Shown here piece by piece: positions 1-9,571 of a DNA stretch of 64,000 nt (its first letter is position 1; the number at the start of each line of letters is the position of its first letter). The notes below the pieces were generated by a model, which saw only the letters and a program-made list of their open reading frames with translations, was not told the DNA's origin and ran no database searches. The stretch is from assembly GCF_010725485.1 (NCBI RefSeq), contig NZ_AP022598.1:4898001-4962000 (forward strand), written 5' to 3'. The translations under genes were made by a program, and so were the position numbers. Source of the stretch: Mycolicibacterium parafortuitum. Lineage in GTDB: Bacteria > Actinomycetota > Actinomycetes > Mycobacteriales > Mycobacteriaceae.

Positions 1-1
1 C

Positions 2-160
2 GCGCTGGACTTCGGCTGCGTGTGGATCAACACCCACATCCCCCTGGTCGCCGAGATGCCGCACGGCGGGTTCAAGTCGTCCGGCCACGGTAAGGATCTG
101 TCGATGTACGGCCTGGAGGACTACACGCGCATCAAGCACGTGATGGCCTACACCGGCTGA
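2..160 (+). CDS. Aldehyde dehydrogenase, C-terminal end (partial)
   Basis: Only the last 52 residues are in the window; the gene starts upstream. The tail carries the ALDH-superfamily end motif (HGGFKSSGHGKD, then YGLEDYTRIKH), which is typical of gamma-aminobutyraldehyde / 1-pyrroline dehydrogenases (PatD/PuuC type) that oxidise the aldehyde from putrescine or GABA metabolism with NAD. In M. tuberculosis, gabT (Rv2589) lies next to fadD9, so a role in 4-aminobutyrate metabolism is plausible. The substrate cannot be settled from this fragment. Confidence 0.85.
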   Translation, partial: ALDFGCVWINTHIPLVAEMPHGGFKSSGHGKDLSMYGLEDYTRIKHVMAYTG

Positions 161-474
161 GCGACCGCTCGGACGAAATCGACGAGGACGGCCCGGATCT
201 CGTCGGCGGTCAGACCGCCGCCGTCGAGATCGTGGTCGATCAGATCCGATACCAGGTCGTCACCGGGGTGCACGCAACGCTGCGCCACGAGCACGTCGAA
301 ATAGGCACCCAGCGCCTCGCGCGCCGCCGGGTCGGCGAGGCGTTCGGTCCACCGCGACAGCAGCCACCAGTCCCGCACCGGCGCGCCGACCGCGGCCCAC
401 ATCGCGCTCAGCCGGGGGCCGAGGACGAGGGCGGCCACGTCGTCTTTTCGCGGCGCGTCTTTTCGTGGGTCCAC
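148..474 (-). pseudogene. Cytochrome P450-like fragment (remnant or small hypothetical protein)
   Basis: An open frame of about 108 codons whose second half resembles the middle of an actinobacterial P450: RWTERLADPAAREALGAYF, then PGDDLVSDLIDHDLDGGGLT followed by ADEIRA. In P450s this stretch comes just before the I helix. The frame ends soon after, so the oxygen-binding Thr, ExxR and the Cys heme loop are all absent. The start is uncertain (GTG at 474, alternative GTG at 438) and no clear ribosome site is visible. It overlaps the end of the aldehyde dehydrogenase by 13 nt on the opposite strand. A decayed P450 is the simplest reading; an expressed small protein cannot be excluded. Confidence 0.4.
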
Positions 475-720
475 GGGAACCCAGGCTAGCCAGCGGCTTC
501 GCCAAATCGCTTGCCCCGCCGCGGGATTGTGGCGCGGATAACGCCGCGGCGGTAGGTGTGACGGCCGACCTGCACCTTCAGCGCGGACGAAGCAGACCCA
601 CAGTCGATTGGCAGCCCGCGACGGCCGAAGAACGGAATACATTTAGCTTCACTAACGTAGTTCGCGGTAGACGCAACGCCGCGCCGTCCCTCATCCGAAT
701 GCCTTTCTCGAGGACGCGAA

Positions 721-3700
721 ATGTCTACCGATACCCGTGAACAGCGGTTCGAACGCCGCATCGCCGATCTGCTCGCCCACGACACCCAGTTCGCCGCGGC
801 GGCACCGTCGCCGGCCGTCACCGCGGCGATCGAGGCCCCCGGAATCCGGCTGCCCGATGTCATACAGACCGTGCTGGACGGCTACGCCGATCGTCCCGCG
901 CTGGCCCAGCGCGCCGTGCGCTACACCACCGACCGGCACGACGGGCGGACCACCACCGAACTGCTGCCCGAGTTCGACACGATGACCTACGGCGAGCTGT
1001 CGCGCCGCGTCCACGCCGTCGCCGACGCACTGACCGAGGTGTCACCCGGAGACCGCGTCGCGGTGCTCGGATTCACCAGCGTCGACTACGCGGTCATCGA
1101 CATCGCCCTGCCGGTACGCGGCGCCGTCGCCGTCCCGCTGCAGACCGCGGCGCCGGTCACCTCACTGAAACCGATCATCGCCGAAACCGAGCCGGTGGTG
1201 ATCTTCTCCGCCGTCGACTACCTCGACGACGCCGTCGAACTCGCGCTGGGTGCACCCTGGGTGCGCCGGCTGGTCGTCTTCGACCTGCTGTCCCGCGTCG
1301 ACGCCCACCGCGAGAGGGTCGACGCCGCGAAACGGCGCCTTCAGGACGTGGGCAGCCCGATCAGTGTGGTGACGCTGGCCGAGCTCATCGACAGCGCTCC
1401 CGCGGAACCTGCGGGGCCGCCGCACGTGTCCCCCGGCCCCGACCCGCTGTCGCTGCTGATCTACACCTCGGGCAGCACCGGTGCGCCCAAGGGAGCGATG
1501 TACACCGAGCGCCTGGTGGCCAACGCGTGGCGGCCGTCCAACCGGATGAACTGGGGCGAACGCGGTAGCCACCCGTCGATCACCCTGAACTTCATGCCGA
1601 TGAGCCACGTGATGGGGCGCATGCTGCTCTACGGCACGCTCGGCTCCGGCGGCACCGCGTATTTCGCGGCCAGGAGCGATCTTTCGACGTTCCTGGAGGA
1701 TCTGGCGCTGGTCCGGCCGACGCAGCTGTCGTTCGTGCCGCGGATCTGGGACACCATCGTCGCCGAGGTCACCAAGGAGCTCGACCGTCGCCCCGGCGAG
1801 CGGGAGGCGGTGTTCGCCGAACTTCGCCACCGCATGCTCGGTGGCCGCTACCTTTTGGCGATGACCGGATCGGCACCGCTGTCGCCCGAGTTGCGGGCGT
1901 TCGTCGAGGAGTTCCTCGACCTGCACCTGACCGACGGCTACGGCTCGACCGAGGCCGGCGCGGTGTTCGTCGACGGCCAGGTGCAGCGTCCCCCGGTGCT
2001 CGACTACAAACTCGTCGACGTCCCGGATCTCGGGTACTTCCGCACCGACCGCCCGCATCCGCGCGGTGAGCTTCTCGTCAAGTCCGACACCCTGTTTCCC
2101 GGCTACTACAAGCGGCCGGAGATCACCGCCGAGATGTTCGACGAGGACGGGTACTACCGCACCGGAGACGTGGTCGCCGAGCTCGCCCCCGACCAGCTGG
2201 CCTATCTGGACCGGCGAAACAACGTGCTCAAACTGTCGCAGGGCGAGTTCGTCACCGTGTCCAAGCTCGAAGCGGTGTTCGGTGACAGCCCGGTCATCCG
2301 CCAGATCTACCTGTACGGCAACAGCGCCCGGTCCTACCTGCTCGCGGTGGTGGTGCCGACCGAGGCGGCACTGGCCGGAGAGGATGTGAAAAGCGTTGTC
2401 GCAGAATCACTCCAGCGGATCGCTAAGGCCGCGGATCTGCAGTCCTATGAGATCCCGCGGGACTTCCTGATCGAGACCACACCGTTCACGCTGGAGAACG
2501 GCCTGCTCACCGGCATCCGTAAGCTGGCCCGACCGCGACTCAAGGACCACTACGGGGCACGCCTGGAGGCGCTGTACTCCGAACTGGCCGACGGACAGGA
2601 AGACGAGTTGCGCGCGCTGCGCCGCGACGGCGCCCGGCGCCCGACACTGGAGACGGTGAGCCGCGCCGCGGCGGCACTGCTCGGCACCGCCGCAGGGGAT
2701 CTGCGGTCCGATGCGCACTTCACCGACCTCGGCGGGGATTCGCTGTCCGCGCTGACCTACGCGAATCTGCTGCACGACATCTTCGACGTCGACGTCCCGG
2801 TCGGCGTGATCGTCAGCCCGGCCACCGATCTGGCTGCCGTGGCATCGTTCATCGACACCGAGCGCGAGAACTCCTCGGGGCGGGCCACGTTCGCGTCGGT
2901 GCACGGGCGCGACGCGTCCGAGGTGCACGCCCGCGACCTGACGCTGGACAAGTTCCTCGACGCGACGACCCTGGCTCAGGCACCCGGCATTCCGGGCCCG
3001 AGGCCGGAGGTGCGGACGGTGCTGCTCACCGGCGCGACCGGCTTCCTGGGCCGTTACCTGGCCCTGGAGTGGTTGCAGCGACTGGCGTTGGTCGGCGGCA
3101 CGCTGATCTGTCTGGTCCGCGCGAAAGACGATGCGGCAGCGCGGGATCGGCTGGACCGCACCTTCGACAGCGGCGACCCGGCACTGACGGAGCACTACCG
3201 CCGGCTGGCCGCCGATCACCTGCAGGTCATCGCCGGGGACAAGGGTGAGCCCGACCTCGGGCTCGACCGCGACACCTGGCAGCGCCTCGCCGACACCGTC
3301 GACCTCATCGTCGACCCCGCGGCGCTGGTCAACCACGTGCTGCCCTACAGCCAACTGTTCGGGCCGAACGCGGTCGGCACCGCCGAACTGATCAGGGTGG
3401 CGCTGACCACCCGGCAGAAGCCCTACGTCTACGTCTCCACGATCGGGGTCGGCGCGGGCGTCGCACCGGACCGGTTCACCGAGGACGGGGACATCCGCGA
3501 GATCAGCCCGACCCGGCAGGTCGACGACTCGTATGCCAACGGGTACGGCAACAGCAAGTGGGCCGGCGAGGTACTCCTGCGGGAGGCCCACGACCTGTGT
3601 GGATTGCCGGTGGCGGTGTTCCGCTGCGACATGATCCTGGCCGACACGAGCTATGCCGGGCAGCTCAACGTGCCCGACATGTTCACCCGCCTGATCCTCA

Positions 3701-4215
3701 GCCTGGTCGCCACCGGTGTCGCACCGGATTCGTTCTATCAGCTCGATCCCGCCGGACACCGCCAACGAGCGCACTACGACGGCCTCCCAGTCGAATTCAT
3801 CGCCGAGGCGATCTCGACGCTCGGCGCCGACGTGGCCGACGACTCCCCGACCGGTTTCGAGACCTACCACGTGATGAATCCGTATGACGACGGCATCGGC
3901 CTCGACGAATACGTCGACTGGCTGATCGATTCCGGCTACCCGGTGCACCGGGTCGGCGACTACGACACCTGGCTGCAGCGTTTCACCGCCGCGATCAACG
4001 CGCTGCCGGAACGACAGCGGCAGGCGTCACTGTTGCCGTTGTTGCACAACTACCAGCACCCGGAAACTCCGCTGCGGGGCTCACTCGCACCGACAGAACA
4101 CTTCCGCAAGGCGGTGCAGGACGCGAAGATCGGTCCGGACAAGGACATCCCGCATGTGACCCGGCAGATCATCGTGAAGTACGTGACGGATCTGGAGCTG
4201 CTCGGGATTCTGTAG
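721..4215 (+). CDS. car: Carboxylic acid reductase (adenylation-PCP-reductase), FadD9 type
   Basis: A 1164-residue three-domain enzyme that reduces carboxylic acids to aldehydes with ATP and NADPH. The adenylation domain has its P-loop [11 protein letters not shown] at residues 248-258. A carrier domain follows, with the phosphopantetheine Ser674 in DLGGDS. The C-terminal thioester reductase has a Rossmann motif TGATGFLG near residue 770 and the SDR pair Tyr942/Lys946. The length matches characterised CARs (about 1170). The ATG at 721 follows GAGGAC. Activity needs a phosphopantetheinyl transferase, which is not seen in the window. The position before ruvBAC matches M. tuberculosis fadD9 (Rv2590). 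The in vivo substrate is unknown; fatty or aromatic acids are likely. Confidence 0.95.
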   Translation: MSTDTREQRFERRIADLLAHDTQFAAAAPSPAVTAAIEAPGIRLPDVIQTVLDGYADRPALAQRAVRYTTDRHDGRTTTELLPEFDTMTYGELSRRVHAVADALTEVSPGDRVAVLGFTSVDYAVIDIALPVRGAVAVPLQTAAPVTSLKPIIAETEPVVIFSAVDYLDDAVELALGAPWVRRLVVFDLLSRVDAHRERVDAAKRRLQDVGSPISVVTLAELIDSAPAEPAGPPHVSPGPDPLSLLIYTSGSTGAPKGAMYTERLVANAWRPSNRMNWGERGSHPSITLNFMPMSHVMGRMLLYGTLGSGGTAYFAARSDLSTFLEDLALVRPTQLSFVPRIWDTIVAEVTKELDRRPGEREAVFAELRHRMLGGRYLLAMTGSAPLSPELRAFVEEFLDLHLTDGYGSTEAGAVFVDGQVQRPPVLDYKLVDVPDLGYFRTDRPHPRGELLVKSDTLFPGYYKRPEITAEMFDEDGYYRTGDVVAELAPDQLAYLDRRNNVLKLSQGEFVTVSKLEAVFGDSPVIRQIYLYGNSARSYLLAVVVPTEAALAGEDVKSVVAESLQRIAKAADLQSYEIPRDFLIETTPFTLENGLLTGIRKLARPRLKDHYGARLEALYSELADGQEDELRALRRDGARRPTLETVSRAAAALLGTAAGDLRSDAHFTDLGGDSLSALTYANLLHDIFDVDVPVGVIVSPATDLAAVASFIDTERENSSGRATFASVHGRDASEVHARDLTLDKFLDATTLAQAPGIPGPRPEVRTVLLTGATGFLGRYLALEWLQRLALVGGTLICLVRAKDDAAARDRLDRTFDSGDPALTEHYRRLAADHLQVIAGDKGEPDLGLDRDTWQRLADTVDLIVDPAALVNHVLPYSQLFGPNAVGTAELIRVALTTRQKPYVYVSTIGVGAGVAPDRFTEDGDIREISPTRQVDDSYANGYGNSKWAGEVLLREAHDLCGLPVAVFRCDMILADTSYAGQLNVPDMFTRLILSLVATGVAPDSFYQLDPAGHRQRAHYDGLPVEFIAEAISTLGADVADDSPTGFETYHVMNPYDDGIGLDEYVDWLIDSGYPVHRVGDYDTWLQRFTAAINALPERQRQASLLPLLHNYQHPETPLRGSLAPTEHFRKAVQDAKIGPDKDIPHVTRQIIVKYVTDLELLGIL

Positions 4216-4238
4216 CCGGACGCTCAGCCCGGCAACTC

Positions 4239-4928
4239 TCAGACCGGCAGCGTGTTGTGCGTGTCGCGGCGTCGCCGCCCGAACAACAACGGGCGTCGGC
4301 GCACCGGTTCGGTCACCGCATCGTCGGAGTTCTTCTCCCACGGCCGGGTGTCGGCCGCGACGGGCGCCGGGTCGGCGACGACCGCAGGCGCATCCCGGTG
4401 CGCCTCGCGGTAGGCGATGTCGCGGGCGGTACGCACGGACAAGCGGCCGGCGGCCAGCGCCGCCAGGAAGATGATCAGCGCGCCGAGTCCGGAGAAGTAG
4501 GTCAGTTCGAGCCACACGCGCTGCGCCTCGGTGGCGGCGACGGGCTCCCCCGCGCTGCCGAGACCGAGCGGTCCGGCCACCGCGCGTCCGACGACGAACC
4601 AGGCGCCGGCGACGAGCGCCATCCAGCTGCCCAGCATCGCGGTGGCCCGGTTACGGGACACGAACAGCAGCAGCCCGCCCACGACCGCCACCAGACCGGG
4701 CAGCACCTGCAGCCAGCCGCGCCCGGTGGTCCATGCCCACGGTCGGTCCGGGCTGAACGCGAAATCGAAGAACGGTCCCACGAAGGGCACCAAGGCACCC
4801 CAGACGCCCAGTGCCACAATGAGCAGGCCGCTGACCGCGCCCCGGCTCCGTGGAATCTGCATCGTGCCCCGGCGAGTCCGGGTCGCCATAGTCCGGGTCG
4901 CCGTAGTTTGGGGGGTCGTATCGTCCAT
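4239..4928 (-). CDS. Membrane protein with four predicted TM helices
   Basis: About 229 residues from the ATG at 4928, which is preceded by GAGGAGG; an upstream in-frame ATG at 4958 has no such site. A short polar N-terminus is followed by four hydrophobic stretches of about 20 residues, two of them on either side of a Trp-rich loop (SPDRPWAWTTGRGW). The tail is charged and rich in Pro and Arg and probably lies in the cytoplasm. I do not recognise a characterised family; similar proteins are annotated as hypothetical membrane proteins in mycobacteria. It converges on car with a gap of 23 nt. Function unknown. Confidence 0.75.
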   Translation of the reverse strand: MDDTTPQTTATRTMATRTRRGTMQIPRSRGAVSGLLIVALGVWGALVPFVGPFFDFAFSPDRPWAWTTGRGWLQVLPGLVAVVGGLLLFVSRNRATAMLGSWMALVAGAWFVVGRAVAGPLGLGSAGEPVAATEAQRVWLELTYFSGLGALIIFLAALAAGRLSVRTARDIAYREAHRDAPAVVADPAPVAADTRPWEKNSDDAVTEPVRRRPLLFGRRRRDTHNTLPV

Positions 4929-4993
4929 CGGGTCCTCCTCGGTCGATACCCAGCGCATACCCAGACTGTCGCGCCGGTAACCCGGGCCGGACG

Positions 4994-5380
4994 CTAGAGC
5001 GTGAGGGCGAGCACCAACAGCACGATCGCGAGGAATGGAAACAGTCCCTGGGACACCGCGGCGCGGGCCTTGTCCCGCGCCGATGCGACCAGCACGACCG
5101 CCGCGGCGAGCATCGATCCGACGCCGGCGAACACCAGCGCGACCCCGACCGCCGTCGCTCCGCTGAACGCGGCGAGCACGCCGATGACCGTGACGATGCC
5201 GAGGAACAGGTTGTAGAACCCCTGGTTGAAGGCCAGCAGCCGGGTGCTCTCGGCCTCCTCGGCGGTCATCCCGAACACGGCCCGGGTGCGGGGGGAGGTC
5301 CAGGTCAGCGACTCCATCACGAAGATGTAGCCGTGCAGGACGGCAGCCAGGACCGCCACGATCAGACCCGCTGTCAGCAT
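4994..5380 (-). CDS. DUF1304 family membrane protein
   Basis: A 128-residue protein made of four hydrophobic helices. The start at 5380 is preceded by AGAAGGTGGG. The N-terminal helix with HGYIFVMESLTW and the following AFNQGFYNLFLG are hallmarks of the DUF1304 family of small inner-membrane proteins, whose biochemical role is not known. It lies 14 nt downstream of ruvB on the same strand and may be cotranscribed with the ruv genes. Confidence 0.8.
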   Translation of the reverse strand: MLTAGLIVAVLAAVLHGYIFVMESLTWTSPRTRAVFGMTAEEAESTRLLAFNQGFYNLFLGIVTVIGVLAAFSGATAVGVALVFAGVGSMLAAAVVLVASARDKARAAVSQGLFPFLAIVLLVLALTL

Positions 5381-5394
5381 GTGCCCACCTTCTG

Positions 5395-6462
5395 TCAGTC
5401 GAACAGCCCCGTCTGCCCGAGGCCTACGGCCCCGGCAGGCGGGGTCATTCCGAGATGTTTCCATGCCAGCGCCGTGGCGACCCGGCCGCGCGGGGTTCGC
5501 GCGATCATCCCGGCACGCACCAGGAACGGCTCGCACACCTCCTCGACGGTGGTGGCCTCCTCACCGACGGCCACCGCGAGCGTGGACACCCCGACGGGTC
5601 CGCCGCCGAAGCTGCGGGTCAGCGCCGACAACACCGCGCGGTCGAGACGGTCGAGGCCGAGTTCGTCGACGTCGTAGACCTCCAGCGCGGCCTTGGCGAT
5701 GTCGCGGGTGATCACCCCGTCCGCGCGCACCTCGGCGTAGTCGCGGACCCGGCGTAACAGCCGGTTCGCGATGCGCGGCGTGCCCCGGGACCGACGGGCG
5801 ATCTCGGCACCGGCCTCGGCGCCGAGGTCGATACCGAGGATGCCTGCCGAGCGGGCCAGCACACGCTCCAGCTCGGCGGGATCGTAGAAGTCCATGTGGG
5901 CGGTGAAGCCGAAACGATCCCGCAGCGGCCCGGTCAGCGCGCCTGACCGGGTGGTCGCCCCGACCAGGGTGAACGGCGCCACCTCCAGCGGGATCGACGT
6001 CGCCCCAGGGCCCTTGCCGACGACGACGTCGACCCGGAAGTCCTCCATCGCCAGGTAGAGCATCTCCTCGGCGGGCCGCGCGATGCGGTGGATCTCGTCG
6101 ATGAACAGCACATCGCCCTCGATCAGATTCGACAGCATCGCGGCCAGATCACCGGCGCGTTCCAGCGCGGGACCCGACGTGACCCGCAGGGAGGAACCGA
6201 GTTCGGCGGCGATGATCATCGCCAGCGACGTCTTGCCCAGCCCGGGCGGACCGGACAGCAGGATGTGGTCGGGTGTCCCGCCGCGGTTCTTGGCACCCTC
6301 GAGGACCAGCTGCAACTGCTCACGCACCCGCGGCTGCCCGATGAACTCCCCCAGCGACCGCGGACGCAGGCTCGCGTCGACGTCGCCTTCGCCGACGGTC
6401 AGCGCCGGCGACACCTCGCGCTCTTCGGGTTCGTCCGCCGAATCGCCTGGAAAACGGCCCAC
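5395..6462 (-). CDS. ruvB: Holliday junction branch migration helicase RuvB
   Basis: The 355-residue AAA+ motor that, with RuvA, drives branch migration of Holliday junctions. Walker A is GPPGLGKTS and Walker B is FIDEIHR; the sensor loop GATTRSG and the C-terminal winged helix (SFGGGPVG) follow. I chose the GTG at 6462, 4 nt after the ruvA stop; the longer frame runs back into ruvA and has no family support. The end ([18 protein letters not shown]) is the usual mycobacterial one. It is the last gene of the ruvCAB operon. Confidence 0.97.
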   Translation of the reverse strand: MGRFPGDSADEPEEREVSPALTVGEGDVDASLRPRSLGEFIGQPRVREQLQLVLEGAKNRGGTPDHILLSGPPGLGKTSLAMIIAAELGSSLRVTSGPALERAGDLAAMLSNLIEGDVLFIDEIHRIARPAEEMLYLAMEDFRVDVVVGKGPGATSIPLEVAPFTLVGATTRSGALTGPLRDRFGFTAHMDFYDPAELERVLARSAGILGIDLGAEAGAEIARRSRGTPRIANRLLRRVRDYAEVRADGVITRDIAKAALEVYDVDELGLDRLDRAVLSALTRSFGGGPVGVSTLAVAVGEEATTVEEVCEPFLVRAGMIARTPRGRVATALAWKHLGMTPPAGAVGLGQTGLFD

Positions 6463-6466
6463 GCTG

Positions 6467-7054
6467 CTACTTCTTCCCCAACATCGACAGCGCCGCGCGC
6501 AACGCCGCGGACGTGCTGGCATCCGGGTCGCCGGCCAGCACCTTGTCCGTCGCGTCCTCGGCCTGCTTCTGCGCGAAGCCGAGCCCGATCAGTGCCTCGA
6601 CGACCGGACCACGGACCCCGTGCCCGCCTGCGGCAGCCGATCCGGTGGCGGTGCTCGAGCCGACCTTGTCCCGCAGCGTGAGTACCAGCAACTCCGCGGT
6701 CTTCTTGCCCACCTTGGGAATTCGCGTCAGTGCGGCGACGTCGCCGCCACCGATCGCCTGGCGCAGCGTCGGGCCGTCGTACATGGCCAGTGCGCCCAGC
6801 GCGATGCTCGGCCCGATCCCGGAAACCCCGAGCAGGGTCAGGAAAAGGTCGCGGGCATCGGTGTCGGCAAAGCCGTACAGCGTCTGCGAATCCTCGCGCA
6901 CGATCATCGCGGTGATCAGCTTGGCCTCGCTGCCGCGGCGCAACGTCGCGAGCGTGGCCGGAGTGGCCATCACCTTGTAGCCGACACCGGCCGCCTCGAT
7001 CACCACGTGGTCGAGCGCGATGTCGGTGACCTCACCGCGAACCGACGCGATCAC
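6467..7054 (-). CDS. ruvA: Holliday junction DNA-binding protein RuvA
   Basis: The 195-residue tetrameric protein that binds four-way junctions and loads RuvB. It shows an N-terminal OB fold (MIASVRGEV), two helix-hairpin-helix motifs ([12 protein letters not shown] and [13 protein letters not shown]) and the C-terminal RuvB-contacting three-helix domain (VEALIGLGF). The GTG start overlaps the ruvC stop by 4 nt (GTGA), implying coupled translation. Confidence 0.97.
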   Translation of the reverse strand: MIASVRGEVTDIALDHVVIEAAGVGYKVMATPATLATLRRGSEAKLITAMIVREDSQTLYGFADTDARDLFLTLLGVSGIGPSIALGALAMYDGPTLRQAIGGGDVAALTRIPKVGKKTAELLVLTLRDKVGSSTATGSAAAGGHGVRGPVVEALIGLGFAQKQAEDATDKVLAGDPDASTSAALRAALSMLGKK

Positions 7055-7644
7055 CGTGCGCTCCGAGCACTCCGGCGGGCCTGCGCTTTCAACGTGTGAG
7101 CCTTCAGGGTGGCCTGGTACTTGCGGCGCTGCTCGGCCGCCAGTTCCTCGGCCGCGGCCATCCGCGAGATCATCGGCGCGCGCCAGCAGTGGCAGATCGC
7201 GAGAGCCAGCGCGTCAGCAGCATCCGCGGGCGTCGGCTTCTGCTGCAGCGCAAGGATTCTGGTGACCATCTCGGTGACCTGGGCCTTGTCGGCGCGGCCG
7301 TTGCCGGTCACCGCGGCTTTCACCTCGCTCGGCGTGTGGAAGTGCACGTCGATGTCGCGGCGCGCCGCCGCCAGCGCGATCACCCCGCCCGCCTGAGCGG
7401 TGCCCATCGCCGTGTTGGCGTTCTGGTTGGCGAACACCCGCTCGACCGCGAGGACGTCGGGCCGGTGGGTATCGAGCCAGTGCTCGACGGCGTCGCTGAT
7501 CGCCAGTAGCCGGTGCGCCAGCGGGTGGTCTGCCGGCGTGCGCACCACGTCGACGTCGAGCGCGATCACCTGGCGGCCGCGCCCGCTCTCGATGACCGAC
7601 AGCCCGCACCGTGTCAGCCCGGGATCGACTCCCATCACCCGCAC
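7051..7644 (-). CDS. ruvC: Crossover junction endodeoxyribonuclease RuvC
   Basis: The 197-residue resolvase that cuts Holliday junctions. The RNase H-like fold is visible as [10 protein letters not shown] (first catalytic Asp), ERVFANQN (catalytic Glu) and [12 protein letters not shown] (last acidic pair). It starts with GTG at 7644 behind an AGGAGGA site. It heads the ruvC-ruvA-ruvB operon, and an SOS-like box lies 16 nt upstream. The basic C-terminal tail ([12 protein letters not shown]) is usual in mycobacteria. Confidence 0.97.
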   Translation of the reverse strand: MRVMGVDPGLTRCGLSVIESGRGRQVIALDVDVVRTPADHPLAHRLLAISDAVEHWLDTHRPDVLAVERVFANQNANTAMGTAQAGGVIALAAARRDIDVHFHTPSEVKAAVTGNGRADKAQVTEMVTRILALQQKPTPADAADALALAICHCWRAPMISRMAAAEELAAEQRRKYQATLKAHTLKAQARRSARSAR

Positions 7645-7659
7645 GCCGACTCCTCCTTG

Positions 7660-7675
7660 GTGAACATTTGTTCGA
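7660..7675. promoter_or_regulatory. LexA (SOS) box upstream of ruvC
   Basis: The sequence GTGAACATTTGTTCGA matches the mycobacterial LexA consensus TCGAAC-N4-GTTCGA at 10 of 12 defined positions; one half-site is perfect and the other differs only in its two outer bases. ruvC is a known DNA-damage-inducible, LexA-controlled gene in M. tuberculosis, so the placement fits. Confidence 0.75.
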
Positions 7676-7716
7676 GAGCTTAACGGTTGGGACCGACGGC
7701 GCCGGGTAGGACACGC

Positions 7717-8316
7717 TCAGCGGGCGTCGACTCCGACGCGGGGCGCGAGCGCGATCCCGCGGTACTGCGGGGCCATCGTCGCGCCGGTGGCCAGCAGCGG
7801 GGCGGTGTCACGGATCGCGCGGGCCAGCAGGAACGCGCCCTCCAGTCCGGCGATGAGCGCCGTCGTGACCTGACGGGCCAGGGGTTCGTCGAGCCCGCGG
7901 GACGTGAAGTATGCCGCCCCTCCGTCGATCCACGCGGTGAAGATGTCGCGCGTCGCCGAGCGCAGCTCTTCGACGGTGTCGGCGACCTCGCCGGCGACGC
8001 TGACCACCGGGCACATGTTGGCGAAGCCCGTGTCGGCCATATCGCGCGCCGCCTGGGTGAAGACGCCGTCGATCGCGGCGCCGAGGTCGGTGTATCCGTC
8101 GACGACCGTCGGGATCAGCAGGCCGTAGGCGAGGCCGGCGTTGGTGAGCGCCTCGCGGGCGATCTGGACCTTGCCGCCGCGGAAATGGTGATACAGCGAG
8201 CCGATCGGCGCGCCCGCCGCCTCGGCGAGGTCCTTCATGCTCACACCCGCATAGCCCTTGCGGCGCATCAGCTCCGCGGCCGCCGTCACGATCGATTCCC
8301 GCGTCGACCTTGCCAT
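7717..8316 (-). CDS. TetR/AcrR family transcriptional regulator
   Basis: A 199-residue repressor with an N-terminal TetR helix-turn-helix (TAAAELMRRKGYAGVSMKDL, then GSLYHHFRGGK). The ligand domain resembles the LmrA/YxaF subgroup (FANMCPVVSVAGEV). The ATG at 8316 is chosen because GGAGG lies 5 nt before it; a GTG 6 nt upstream overlaps that site. It is divergent from the alpha/beta hydrolase at 8379, and a palindrome sits in the 62-nt gap between them, so it probably controls itself and the hydrolase. The ligand is unknown. Confidence 0.9.
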   Translation of the reverse strand: MARSTRESIVTAAAELMRRKGYAGVSMKDLAEAAGAPIGSLYHHFRGGKVQIAREALTNAGLAYGLLIPTVVDGYTDLGAAIDGVFTQAARDMADTGFANMCPVVSVAGEVADTVEELRSATRDIFTAWIDGGAAYFTSRGLDEPLARQVTTALIAGLEGAFLLARAIRDTAPLLATGATMAPQYRGIALAPRVGVDAR

Positions 8317-8351
8317 GCCCACCTCCGCGTGTCACGCTAGAGCATACATTC

Positions 8352-8367
8352 TAGAACGATCATTCTA
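8352..8367. promoter_or_regulatory. Palindromic operator for the divergent TetR regulator
   Basis: TAGAACGATCATTCTA is a 16-bp near-perfect inverted repeat (TAGAA and TTCTA arms with a GATC centre). An overlapping perfect palindrome TTCTAGAA lies at 8349-8356. It sits 11 nt before the hydrolase start, between two divergent genes, as expected for a TetR operator. Confidence 0.65.
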
Positions 8368-8378
8368 ATGGAGGCGCC

Positions 8379-9224
8379 ATGACGACGGTCCAGGTCACGG
8401 CGGGCGCGCTGGAGTACCGCGAGGAGGGTGATCCCGGCGGCCGGCCGGTGGTCCTGCTGCACGGCCTGCTGATGAACGACGCGCAGTGGAACCTCGCGCT
8501 GCCGCACCTACCGCCGGGGTTCCGCTACCTGCTGCCGGTGCTGCCACTGGGCGGGCACCGCGTCCCGATGCGCGACGACGCGGACCTGACGCTGCGTGGC
8601 ATGGTCGGCATCGTCGCCGACTTCCTCGACGCGTTGGACCTCGACGACGTCACGCTGGTCGTCAGCGACTGGGGTGGGCCGCTGTTCCTCACCGACCTCG
8701 GCCGCGACCACCGGGTCTGCGCGCTGGTCGTGTGCCCGTCGGAGGCGTACGACAACTTCCCACCCGGCCTGCCCGGCAAGGTCGCCTGGTTGGCCTCCCG
8801 CACCACCGGCACGGTGTGGCTGGCGCTGCGCCAACTCAGGATCGGATGGTTGCGCCGCCGGCGCCTGATCTTCGGGATGATGGCGAAACACGATGTCCCG
8901 CAACCCATCGTCGACTCATGGACGCGGGGCGGGCTCGCCTCGGTGGGGGTGCGCCGCGATCTGGTCAAGTACTGCCGCACGCGGTTCGACGGGGCGGACC
9001 TGATCCGGGCCACCGACCGGCTCGCCGCGTTCGACCGGCCGGCGCTGGTGCTGTGGAGCCGCAACCCCGTGATGCCCGCCGAGCACGGCCGGCGGCTGGC
9101 GGACCTGCTGCCCCAGGGCCGGTTGCAGGAGATCGACGACGCCTACGTGCTGGTGATGCTCGACCAGCCCGAGCGCACGGCCCACGCGATCGGCCAGTTC
9201 CTGACGGTCACTGCGGATCGCTGA
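8379..9224 (+). CDS. Alpha/beta hydrolase, haloalkane dehalogenase / epoxide hydrolase-like
   Basis: A 281-residue alpha/beta hydrolase. It has the oxyanion segment LLHGLLMN and the nucleophile elbow VSDWGGPLF with Asp in the nucleophile position, as in haloalkane dehalogenases and epoxide hydrolases. The usual C-terminal catalytic His is not seen: the region reads DDAYVLVMLDQPE, with Val where the dehalogenase His should be. Either the base lies elsewhere or the enzyme has a different chemistry. The start has GGAGG 7 nt upstream. It is divergent from a TetR regulator that probably represses it. Confidence 0.85.
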   Translation: MTTVQVTAGALEYREEGDPGGRPVVLLHGLLMNDAQWNLALPHLPPGFRYLLPVLPLGGHRVPMRDDADLTLRGMVGIVADFLDALDLDDVTLVVSDWGGPLFLTDLGRDHRVCALVVCPSEAYDNFPPGLPGKVAWLASRTTGTVWLALRQLRIGWLRRRRLIFGMMAKHDVPQPIVDSWTRGGLASVGVRRDLVKYCRTRFDGADLIRATDRLAAFDRPALVLWSRNPVMPAEHGRRLADLLPQGRLQEIDDAYVLVMLDQPERTAHAIGQFLTVTADR

Positions 9225-9531
9225 GCTGCAATCTCTGCGCCAGCGTGCCGGCCTCCGCCTCGGCGGCCAGTTCGGCGATGCGCTCCCCCGACTTCCGCCA
9301 CCCGCGCACCCGCTCACGGCCCACCTTCTCGCCCTCGCGCAGGATCTGCACCGTCCAGGATGCGCCCAGCCACTTGGCCGCCAACCAGAACGGCCACATC
9401 AGCATGAACGGCAGCATGATCAGGAAGAACACCGCGTCCAGGGTCGCAAAGCCCGACTCCCACGGCAACGTCCGCCACCACCAGCGCCGGATCGTCCACG
9501 TCCAACCGTCATCGTCGACGACTCTCTTCAT
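9208..9531 (-). CDS. Small membrane protein with Trp-rich N-terminus
   Basis: About 107 residues from the ATG at 9531. The start region is full of Trp (WTWTIRRWWWRTLPW), followed by one long hydrophobic segment (DAVFFLIMLPFMLMWPFWLA) and a charged, probably coiled tail (SGERIAELAAEAEAG). No clear ribosome site is visible, so the start is moderately sure. Its last 17 nt overlap the convergent hydrolase gene. It lies 40 nt downstream of fmdA. No function recognised. Confidence 0.65.
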   Translation of the reverse strand: MKRVVDDDGWTWTIRRWWWRTLPWESGFATLDAVFFLIMLPFMLMWPFWLAAKWLGASWTVQILREGEKVGRERVRGWRKSGERIAELAAEAEAGTLAQRLQLSDPQ

Positions 9532-9571
9532 GGGGCGTGGCTGCTTTCGGTCGACGGGGCGGTCGATCGGA

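Noticed and set aside
1162..3948. Long minus-strand frames (about 298 and 513 codons) inside car
   Set aside because: Car is fully supported by domains across this span; the antisense frames have no family features and arise from codon bias.
4215..4233. Rho-independent terminator between car and the convergent membrane protein
   Set aside because: Only a 5-bp GCCGG/CCGGC stem with a 9-nt loop and no T tract; could form by chance at this GC content.
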